Part shown: one piece after another, positions 44,701-54,627 of the stretch
Layout of the letters: each line of letters begins with the position of its first letter
Numbering within the stretch: position 1 is the stretch's first letter
From: Nemertoderma westbladi
Lineage: Eukaryota > Xenacoelomorpha > Nemertodermatida > Nemertodermatidae
Assembly: GCA_032718475.1 (NCBI GenBank)
Contig: JAUCBJ010006691.1
Location: forward strand, 102,275-166,274
Reading direction: 5' to 3'
DNA: 64,000 nt
The notes under the pieces: model-generated
The model's database searches: none
Told to the model about the DNA's origin: nothing
The model's input: the letters and a program-made list of their open reading frames with translations, nothing else
Position numbers and translations under genes: made by a program

Positions 44701-45124
44701 GACGTTTGTCCCATAAATATCATCACTGTAATGCGTTACAGTGGTAGACAAAAATGTTACAGATATGACATTAGCATCGCGTCGCAGCGCGTCATGCTCT
44801 CCCTCTACCATCACAAGATTCGCCATGAAATTATCTTTCGAATGGTGTATGGTATGGCACTAATTTCCGACAAAAAATTTTCGGTCAATTTGTACCAATT
44901 TTACCCATAAGCAGATTCTATTCTGAGCTACTTACAATCCGAGCGTAATATCCTGTGTTTGATTACTAGAAGGCGAATGTTTAAAGAAGGAATGGAACCA
45001 TAAAGTGGTTGTGTAAAAATGAAAAATTAATAATGAAGTAAAATTTCTTCCAAAAAATTGGGTAGGCGAGACCCACGTTTGGGTAGGCGGCGCCTACCTT
45101 CGCCTTATACTGGCTACGGGCCTG
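41768..45124. mobile_element. hAT-type element, 3.36 kb, 8-bp target duplication
   Basis: The left end CAGGCCCATAGCCAGGATTT and the right end, inverse of CAGGCCCGTAGCCAGTATAA, are short imperfect inverted repeats of hAT type. The direct repeat CCCAAAAT flanks both sides (41760-41767, 45125-45132). Both ends also carry GGGTAGGCG motifs. No hAT transposase is readable in any frame, so it is non-autonomous or decayed. The interior contains a tRNA-like fragment (42038-42122) and, from 42640 to 44760, many CATCTGTAAC/GTTACAGAT motifs in both orientations. Confidence 0.85.
42038..42122 (-). repeat. tRNA-like (Leu/Ser type) pseudogene or SINE head
   Basis: The minus strand reads GGCGCAGTGGCGAATTTGG (A box region), then GGACTTGGAATCTCGAGG and GAGTTCAATCCC (B box). 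The layout is that of a class II tRNA with a long variable arm. The 3' acceptor half does not pair with the start, so a functional tRNA is unlikely. Confidence 0.55.
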
Positions 45125-45132
45125 CCCAAAAT

Positions 45133-46138
45133 AAATGCTTATTCCATTCCCCCAAAATAATCAAATACCGGTATTCTACCAAAATAAACAAACTCTTCAG
45201 TAGTTACAGACTGTCAGTTACTGACCATTGGTACGATTATCGTCGAGTGAGTACAAAACAAAGACCCCAGCTTTACTGCCCGTGCTGTAGAAAACAAAGA
45301 GGTAAAGTCGCATTAGGTCCCGAAGAGCGCTAGGTCCCATTGCCATTTAAAGAAGCAGGTTAACAAAGGAGCAGGTTACAGAGTAACCAAAACAATAAAC
45401 TAAAGTTATCACATGTTACAAGATTATCTAGGTCTTTAAATATATAATTGGGTCTTTGTTTTGTACTCACCCGAGGCGAGGATTGCCGGTATAAAATATA
45501 TAATGATGGAATAATATAAATAATGGAAATAAATAATGAATGAATTTGTATAAATAAATTTTCCATAAAATATTTGGTGCTGGAAGAATTGTTTTTGGTT
45601 GACAAGTAATTCATTTAGCATTTAGATAATTATTAATTTTTTGGGGATGAATAATTGTTTTTGGCGGATGAATAATTGTTTTTGGTGAGAGTGATATTTA
45701 AAATTGGGGGTTGTAAATTGGTGCTACAAAAAATATATTATTGCATTAATTATTCTGTTCAACAATAATTAATAAAACTTTATTAAACTAATGAATAACT
45801 TAATTCATAATTAAGTTAAATTAAGTTAAAATTCAGTTAAATTTGTTAAAAAAAAATGAAAAATATATTTGGTGCTAAATATTTTTTTTGTGTGAGATCA
45901 TATAATTTAGGGTGGCATTCTATTAGTGGCGTTTATTATGAGATATTGCATGGTCGGTTTATTATATGAGATATTCCGTGGTAGGTTTATTATATGAGAT
46001 ATTCCGTGGTGGGTTTATTATTTGATATATTCCATGGAGTGGAGATATTTCAGATATTTGAGATATTCCACTATTTCAGCTTTTAAGGACCGCTTGGCAC
46101 AACTTTTCCATCCATACCTCATTTACAGTATACCAGGT
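45133..46138. other. SET-like intron 2, no gene; one inverted repeat
   Basis: GTGAGTACAAAACAAAGACCC at 45247 is the inverse of 45450-45470. An inverted copy of the GTTTATTGTTTTGGTT family lies at about 45360-45405. The segment GATGAATAATTGTTTTTGG occurs twice (45646-45680), and ATATGAGATATTCCGTGGT repeats near 45970-46020. No exon is recognised. Confidence 0.5.
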
Positions 46139-49100
46139 GGGTCAATATCACTAAAAGTGGCCAAAACTAAACAAAAACATTAGACACGCCGTAACTTTTA
46201 ACTTCAACGATCATTTCCAATAATTTATATCTTAAAATGACCGGTATTTTTCGGTGTTATTGACCAATTTTAATTTTTTTACGAATTTTTTTGCAACGCT
46301 ACCTTGTATTACTTTTTCAGAATATCTGCGCAAATTCGAAAAAACAGATTTTTCAGTGTAGATACCGAAGTTAAAACTTAAAAGCATTTAAATTTTATAA
46401 TGAACAAACCAGATTTGTTGATATCTATATACCATTTGAAAGAGCATAAAATAGGGTTGGTGCACGAAAAAATTGTTGAGCTAGAAACAATTGAATAAGA
46501 GGTAAGAAGGTGGGGATGAGGGTGGGAAGGTGGATGGGAATGTAGGAAGATGGAAATGTGGGAAGATGGGAATAGGGAAAGGTGAATGGGAATGTAGGAA
46601 GATGGGAAGGTGAGTGGGAATGTAGGGAGATGGGGATGTAGGAAGATGGGAATGTAGGAAGATGGGAATTTGGGAAGATGTGAATATATGAAGATGGAAA
46701 TGTGGGAAGGTGAATGGGAATGTAGGAAGATGGGAAGGTGGGTGGGAATGTAGGGAGATGGGAATGTATGAAGATGGGAATGTGGGAAGGTGAGTGGGAA
46801 TGTAGGAAGATGGGAAGGTGGGTGGGAATGTGGGAAGATGGTAATGTAGGAAGATGGGAAGATGGGAATTTGGGAAGATGTGAATATATGAAGATGGAAA
46901 TGTGGGAAGGTGAATGGGAATGTAGGAAGATGGGAAGGTGGGTGGGAATGTAGGGAGATGGGAATGTAGGAAGATGGGAATGTAGGAAGATGGGAATTTG
47001 GGAAGATGTGAATATATGAAGATTGAAATATGGGAAGGTGAATGGGAATGTAGGAAGATGGGAAGGTGGGTGGGAATGTGGGAATGTAGGAAGATGGGAA
47101 TGTAGGAAGATGGGAATTTGGGAAGATGTGAATATATGAAGATGGAAATGTGGGAAGGTGAATGGGAATGTAGGAAGATGGGAAGGTGGGTGGGAATGTA
47201 GGGAGATGGGAAGGTGGGTGGGAATGTAGGAAGATGGGAATGTAGGAAGATGGGAATGTAGGAAGATGGGAATTTGGGAAGATGGGAATGTGGGAAGATG
47301 GGAAGGTGGGTAGGAATGTAGGGAGATGGGAATGTAGGAAGATGGGAATGTAGGGAGATGGGAATTTGGGAAGATGTGAATATCGGAAGATGGAAATGTG
47401 GGAAGATGGGAAGGTGAATGGGAATGGGAATGTAGGAAGATGGGAAGGTGGGTGGGATGGCGGGAATGTAGGAAGATGGGAAGGTGGGTGGGGATGTAGG
47501 GAGATGGGAATGTAGGAAGATGGGAATGTAGGAAGATGGGAATGTGGGAAGATGGGAAGGTGGGTAGGAATGTAGGGAGATGGGAATGTAGGAAGATGGG
47601 AATGTAGGGAGATGGGAATTTGGGAAGATGTGAATATAGGAAGATGGAAATGTGGGAAGATGGGAAGGTTAATGGGAATGGGAATGTAGGAAGATGGGAA
47701 GGTGGGTGGGAAGGCGGGAATGTAGGAAGATGGGAAGGTGGGTGGGGATGTAGGGAGATGGGAATGTAGGAAGATGGGAATGTAGGAAGATGGGAATTTG
47801 GGAAGATGTGAATATAGGAAGATGGAAATGTGGGAAGATGGGAAGGTGAATGGGAATGTAGGAAGATGGGAAGGTGGGTGGGGATGTAGGGAGATGGGAA
47901 GGTGGGTGGGAATGTAGGAAGATGGGAATGTAGGAAGATGGGAATGTGGGAAGATGGTAATGTAGGAAGATGGGAATGTGGGAAGATGGGAATGGGGCAA
48001 GATGGGAAGGTGGGTGGGAATGTGGGACGATGAATGGGAATGTAGTCAGATGGGAAGGTGGGTGGGAATGTAGGGAGATGGGAAGGTGGGTGAGAATGTG
48101 GGAAGGTGGATGGGAATGTGGGAAGGTGGATGGGAATGTAGGAAGATGGGAATGTAGGAAGATGGAAATGTGGGAAGATGGTAATGTAGGAAGATGGGAA
48201 TGTGGGAAGATGGTAATGGGGCAAGATGGGAAGGTGAATGGGAATGTAGGAAGATGGGAAGGTAGGTGGGAATGTAGGGAGATGGGAAGGTGAATGGGAA
48301 TGTAGGAAGGTGGATGGGAATGTAGGAAGATGGGAATGTAGGAAGATGGGAATGTGGGAAGGTGGATGGGAGTGTGGGAAGGTGGATGGGAATGTGGGAA
48401 GGTGGATGGGAATGTGGGAAGGTGGGTGGGAATGTGGGAAGGTGGATGAGAATGTAGGATGATGGGAATGTAGGAAGATGGGAATGTGGGAAGATGGGAA
48501 GGTGGGTAGGAATGTGGGAAGGTGGGAATGTAGGAAGATGGGAATGTAGGAAGATGGGAATGTGGGAAGATGGTAATGTAGGAAGATGGGAATGTGGGAA
48601 GATGGGAATGGGGCAAGATGGGAAGGTGGGTGGGAATTTGGGAAGGTGAATGGGAATGTGGGTGGGAATATAGGGAGATGGGAAGGTGGGTGGGAATGTG
48701 GGATGGTGGATGGGAATGTGGGAAGGTGGATGGGAATGTAGGAAGATGGGAATGTAGGAAGATGGGAATGTGGGAACATGTGAATATAGGAAGATGGAAA
48801 TGTGGGAAGATGGGAAGGTGAATGGGAATGTAGGAAGATGGGAAGGTGGGTGGGAATGTAGGGAGATGGAAATGTAGGAAGATGGGAATGTGGGAAGATG
48901 GGAATGGGGCAAGATGGGAAGGTGGGTGGGAATATGGGAAGGTGAATGGGAATGTAGGAAGATGGGAAGGTGGCTGGGAAAGTAGGGAGATGGGAAGGTG
49001 GGTGGGAATGTGGGAAGGTGGATGGGAATGTAGGAAGATGGGAATGTGGGAAAGTGGATGGGAATGTAGGAAGATGGGAATGTGGCAAGGTGGATGGGAA

Positions 49101-49404
49101 TGCGGGAAGGTGGATGGGAATGTAAGAGATAAAAGACAAGCAGGAATTGTACCCACTGTAATGCCCCCCCCCCCCCCCCCCCCCCGTCATGCTCTATACT
49201 ATTACTATACGAAAATGGCATTACAGGGGGGACTTCAATTAAAACCCAAATAGAATTAGTAAAGTAAATTTAACTGACCACCGTGCTCATCGAATTATCC
49301 TTAAAAGGAGCTTTCAATTGATATACATGCTTATAGGTTTTGAAAGAAAATTTTTTTTACGAAATTCCCATCTTAAGTTTGGCCACTTTTAGTGATTTTG
49401 ACCC
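46139..49404. mobile_element. Inverted-repeat element carrying a purine-rich minisatellite
   Basis: The left end (46139-46168, GGGTCAATATCACTAAAAGT, then GGCCAAAACT) and the right end (49376-49404) are 29-30-bp inverted repeats with two differences. Unique arms of about 330 and 190 bp enclose the array and a 22-nt poly(C) run (49164-49185). No clear target duplication and no transposase are seen. It lies within SET-like intron 2. Confidence 0.75.
46500..49122. repeat. Purine-rich minisatellite, 2.6 kb
   Basis: Tandem 12- and 16-bp units of GGGAATGTAGGAAGAT, GGGAAGGTGGGT and GGGAATTTGGGAAGATG types in irregular order. Higher-order blocks recur (for example 46900-47220). The plus strand is almost all A, G and T with long A/G runs. 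The minus strand therefore stays open for up to 921 codons of HLPTFPSSYIPI repeats, not a gene. Confidence 0.92.
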
Positions 49405-49427
49405 GTATGTGTTTACTGTTGCTGAAT

Positions 49428-49577
49428 GTGAGTGAGTGAGTGAGTGAGTGAGTGAGTGAGTGAGTGAGTGAGTGAGTGAGTGAGTGAGTGAGTGAGTGAG
49501 TGAGTGAGTGAGTGAGTGAGTGAGTGAGTGAGTGAGTGAGTGAGTGAGTGAGTGAGTGAGTGAGTGAGTGAGTGAGT
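49428..49577. repeat. (GAGT)n microsatellite, about 150 bp
   Basis: Uninterrupted GAGT units, the reverse complement of the CACT microsatellite at 23590, starting 24 bp beyond the inverted-repeat element. Confidence 0.97.
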
Positions 49578-49750
49578 TGTAATTGCTTCAATTTTTTCTG
49601 AAGGTACTTATCCTGGCTGGTGTTATAAGCCACTTTGAGATCTTCTTTACAGTAGCTTCTTTCTCAACCTTGTCGTTCAGTTTTTACTTTCACTTTATCT
49701 TAGATATTCGATCAATCTGATATGCCGAGCTTCAATTAATTATTTTCCAG

Positions 49751-50316
49751 ATGCTATTTGGACGAATCCGTTGCAATTCTACAAAGCAAGCGCGGCTGAG
49801 AACGATAACAATACAATAATTATTCTGGATGACGATGTGGAGGTACTTTCTGATATTAATGTGGATGAGGTGACTGAGGTATCTGAAGATGAGATAGTTG
49901 TCACTAAGTCTACCCAATCAAAGGGCAGGTCTAGCCAACCACCAACCCAGTCTAGCAAGGCAACAGCGGTTCAATCCAACAACTCACCGCAGTCACCGGT
50001 ACTATCTACTAATTCACCTGTACCGTCCACTAACTCACCGGTGCCACAGTCCACTAACTCACCGCTACAGTCCACTAACTCGCCGGTGCCACAGTCCACT
50101 AACTCACAGCTACAGTCCACTAACTCACCGGTACCACAGTCCACTAACTCACAGCTACAGTCCACTAACTCACCGGTACCACAGTCCACTAACTCACAGC
50201 TACAGTCCACTAACTCACCGGTACCACAGTCCACTAACTCACCGGTACAGTCAAACAACTCATTGGACAAGTCAACTGTGGACGAAGCACCAGAAAATAC
50301 TGATATTGCCAACTGA
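49751..50316 (+). CDS. SET/NAP-family histone chaperone, exon 3 (C-terminus)
   Basis: Acceptor TTTTCCAG ends at 49750. Joined to the last base of exon 2 it reads DAIWTNPLQFYKASAAEND, the conserved end of the SET/NAP fold (IWPNPLQYY in relatives), which proves the 9.2-kb intron. In place of the usual long acidic tail it has TIIILDDDVEV, which fits a SUMO-interacting motif, then a moderately acidic segment. A 100-residue tail of STNSPVPQ/STNSQLQ repeats follows, encoded by a 45-bp minisatellite (about 50010-50260). The stop is at 50314-50316. The nearest AATAAA (50776-50781) is 460 bp on, inside a MITE. Confidence 0.88.
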
Positions 50317-50510
50317 TAAAGCAAGCTGATGTTCCTGATAACCTTGATTTTATACAGTACCGGTACTACAAACTAAATCAATTTAGATTTTAGTGTTATC
50401 GTTTTATATATTATATCATCATCATGGAATTGCAGTAAAACTGTACAATGTAGGATGGTTTACCTACAACGTGCTTTGCTTGTAGTTTCACATATTTTTT
50501 TGTTTATAAG

Positions 50511-51244
50511 CAGTGACAGGATGTGATACGAAACCGGATTTTCGCATTTTGTATCGCATTATTTTCTTCGTATTGTATTATAAAATTATCTTCGTATCGT
50601 ATTGTTCAAAAATGTATTTTTCGTATTTCGAATCGTATTTTCGTATCTTTTTATTTTGTAACTATTCATGTTTTTAACAGTCAAACCAGAGATAACACCA
50701 CTTATTTGTTTAAACAATTTTCTCAAAATTGACGGCGTATATATTAGGTTAAACAGCTTACAGTTTTATTATGTCAATAAAATGTGTTTTAAGACAAGAT
50801 GATCGTATAGAATATAGAATAATGATAAAAATACCACTGATATTATAGCTGATATATACAGTTTAAATAAATTCGTGAGAAAAATTATAATCGCGCCTAC
50901 AAGGCATTCGTTGTTATGGCATTCTAGTGAGATAATAAAATAAATTAAACAGTTTTATTCTAGTATTATTAGTTTGACTTCGAAATTGAAGTTTTGAATT
51001 TTATTCCATATTAGTAGACCAATTTCATAATTGCAAAAATAACGGCAACTCCAGAATTAAAAATATGAATTACCTTTTTTATATTATTATTGTATTTCTA
51101 AAGCAAATATTAGATCATTAAAAAAATTTCATCCAGATGTGATTTTTTGTATCGGAAAATCGGTATTTTCTCAAAATTGCATTTAATATCATATTGTAAA
51201 TAATTCGTTCGCATCTTTTCTTATCGTATCGTATCCTGTCCCTG
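50511..51244. mobile_element. hAT-like MITE, 734 bp
   Basis: The ends CAGTGACAGGATGTGATACG and the inverse of CAGGGACAGGATACGATACG are short inverted repeats of the CAG-N-G hAT type. The interior is AT-rich with repeated CGTATCGTATT motifs near both ends and no transposase. The 8-bp flanks do not match well (TTTATAAG, TATAACTA). Confidence 0.65.
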
Positions 51245-52069
51245 TATAACTAACTACAGGTATCATTTGCATACATATCGCATTATATAAATATTATAAT
51301 TCTGGTTTTTAACTTTGCGTTACCATTGACCACATTTCGTTTCCACAGCCAACCAATCAGGTCTGGTTGGTGTAGTGTACTGGAGGCTCATTGTTCGACT
51401 CTGATCCCCGTCAGTTACGTTTGTCATGAATGCAATATGGGTGCGGGTGGGTCAGATAGATCGATAGATGGCACAAATTGATAGGGATAATAATTTGCGA
51501 TAAGGTAGTAGAGACCGATGGTTTCGCGTCATTTCGCGTCTGTGGTATCTTATTCAGGTGTCGTTAAGGGAAATGAGCACTGAGCAAGTTACAGAAACAT
51601 GTTATTGTAACCAAAACAATAAACGATAATTACAGTTTAATTTTTAATAGCAAGCAGTTATAAATAGAAACAAAAAAATGTCGCAGTACGAAACCGCCCC
51701 ACGAACGACATAAAAGACGTAGGACCTAATGACTGAACGCAATACTGGTAGCAGGTTCCTTTTATTAAACAAGACTTTGGCAATATGGCTTCTAGGTTTG
51801 TTACAATTCGCCACCTAGCGGCCGACAAATTGTAGGTATATTCACGTGCTCTTTAGCTGTTAAATTATTTCTAAATTGACGCTGTCCCTTCTTGGGAATT
51901 TGACAAAAAAATAATAATTAATCTATTTAAGAATACAAAGTCAGTTGTTTATTTGTAATAATTTGCTTTTAATTTTTAAGTTTATTTTTATAGTCCTACT
52001 TTACATTTCGGCTCAAGTTGGTCGCATTTTTCAACCTTTTTCTACGAAATTCGGTCACCACAACATAAA
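51245..52069. other. Gene-free, with a tRNA-like fragment and a dispersed repeat
   Basis: GGTTGGTGTAGTGTACTGGA near 51365 resembles a tRNA A-box region, but the B box is degenerate. An inverted copy of the GTTTATTGTTTTGGTT family lies at about 51585-51630. No gene is seen. Confidence 0.45.
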
Positions 52070-53950
52070 TTGACTTACACAACAAATTGACTTACACAAC
52101 ATATAGACTTACACAACATATAGACTTACACAACATATAGACTTACACAACATATAGTCTTACACAACATATTGACTTACACAACATATAGACTTACACA
52201 ACATATAGACTTACACAACATATAGTCTTACACAACATATAGACTTACACAACATATAGACTTACACAACATATAGACATACACAACATATAGTCTTACA
52301 CAACATATAGACTTACACAACATATAGACTTACACAACATATAGACTTACACAACATATAGATTTACACAACAAATAGTCTTACACAACATATAGACTTA
52401 CACAACATATAGATTCACTCAACAAATAGTCTTACACAACATATAGACTTACACAACATATAGACTTACACAACATATGGACTTACACAACATATAGACT
52501 TACACAACATATAGACATACACAACATATAGTCTTACACAACATATAGACTTACACAACATATAGACTTACACAACATATAGACTTACACAACATATAGA
52601 CTTACACAACATATAGACTTACACAACATATAGTCTTACACAACATATAGACTTACACAACATATAGACTTACACAACATATAGACTTACACAACATATA
52701 GATTTACACAACATATAGATTTACACAACATATAGACTTACACAACATATAGACTTACACAACATATAGTCTTACACAACATATAGACTTACACAACATA
52801 TAGACTTACACAACATATAGACTTACACAACATATAGACTTACACAACATATAGACTTACACAACATATAGATTTACTCAACAAATAGACTTACACAACA
52901 AATAGTCTTACACAACAAATAGTCTTACACAACATATAGACTTACACAACATATAGATTTACTCAACAAATAGTCTTACACAACATATAGACTTACACAA
53001 CATATAGACTTACACAACATATAGACTTACACAACATATAGATTTACACAACAAATAGACTTACACAACATATAGATTTACTCAACAAATAGACTTACAC
53101 AACATATAGACTTACACAACATATAGACTTACACAACATATAGATTTACACAACAAATAGACTTACACAACAAATAGTCTTACACAACAAATAGACTTAC
53201 ACAACATATAGACTTACACAACATATAGATTCACTCAACAAATAGTCTTACACAACATATAGATTTACACAACAAATAGTCTTACACAACATATAGACTT
53301 ACACAACATATAGATTCACTCAACAAATAGTCTTACACAACATATAGACTTACACAACATATAGACTTACACAACATATAGATTTACTCAACAAATAGAC
53401 TTACACACAACAAATAGTCTTACACAACAAATAGTCTTACACAACAAATAGTCTTACACAACATATAGACTTACACAACATATAGATTTACTCAACAAAT
53501 AGTCTTACACAACATATAGACTTACACAACATATAGACTTACACAACATATAGATTTACTCAACGAATAGACTTACACAACAAATAGTCTTACACAACAA
53601 ATAGTCTTACACAACATATAGACTTACACAACATATAGATTTACTCAACAAATAGTCTTACACAACATATAGACTTACACAACATATAGACTTACACAAC
53701 ATATAGACTTACACAACATATAGATTTACACAACAAATAGACTTACACAACATATAGATTTACTCAACAAATAGACTTACACAACATATAGACTTACACA
53801 ACATATAGACTTACACAACATATAGATTTACACAACAAATAGACTTACACAACAAATAGTCTTACACAACAAATAGACTTACACAACATATAGACTTACA
53901 CAACATATAGACTTACACAACATATAGACTTACACAACACAATAGACTTA
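52070..53950. repeat. 17-bp minisatellite, about 110 units
   Basis: Units of ACTTACACAACATATAG with variants TCTTACAC, ATTTACAC, TTTACTCAACAAATAG and TTCACTC. Blocks of variants repeat as longer periods (for example around 52860-53060, 53380-53500 and 53560-53660), showing repeated block duplication. Each frame contains stops. Confidence 0.95.
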
Positions 53951-54627
53951 ATTTATTGATCGAAGATGGGTCAGCTTCACGGTAAAGTTGGACAAAGTGG
54001 AAGCCTACCTGGTTTCTGGGTTTAGTAAATTGCCAGATTTCGGAGTACGGTACCCGGTCGGCGCGGTGCAGGGTACGGTAGGCCTATGATCTTTTAGATT
54101 GTGTCGTGTACCGGTACCCCCCCCCCCCCCCCCCCGCAGCTGCTATTTATTTAACGATAACCTACAGACCTACCGGTATGCTAAGGCTTAGCTCTTTGTT
54201 CTGTTCTGAACCTACCTGCCTTGCTGCCTACACCAAGTGGAAGTGGGTAGGTCCCACACCGGGCTGCCGCCTGCCGGGATCACTGGGCAGCCGGATCTGG
54301 AGACTGGCCTCTGATCTGTGTGATGGCTGGATTGGATAAACTTACTTTTGGCGGTATTGGTAAATTTCTTAATTATTAGTCACTTAATTCTAATCGCAAC
54401 GTCGTAACGTGTCTCGTGCTGCGCGAAGGCCCCACGTACTGACGTATGTGTAATACAGTAATAATTACAGTCTAACAATAAGTAAACAAAAGTACGTACT
54501 GAAGTAAGCCTCGATCAGTCGATCGATACACATAATACTGTACTGTCAGACTGTAATCAGGTAAGGTAATATTGTCTGATTGTACCGATAAGGTTACCGG
54601 TACATTTAGGCCAACATTGCTGTCAGC
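53951..54627. other. Upstream region of HEATR6, with 19-nt poly(C) at 54117-54135
   Basis: Presumed promoter and 5' UTR of HEATR6. CCGGTACC-type palindromes occur, but no TATA box or defined site is visible. A short plus-strand frame across the poly(C) run is not convincing. Confidence 0.45.

Noticed and set aside
46378-49221. Minus-strand frames up to 921 codons of HLPTFPSSYIPI repeats
   Set aside because: Produced by a purine-rich minisatellite that rarely makes stops on that strand. All three minus frames are open, and the array lies inside the SET-like intron.
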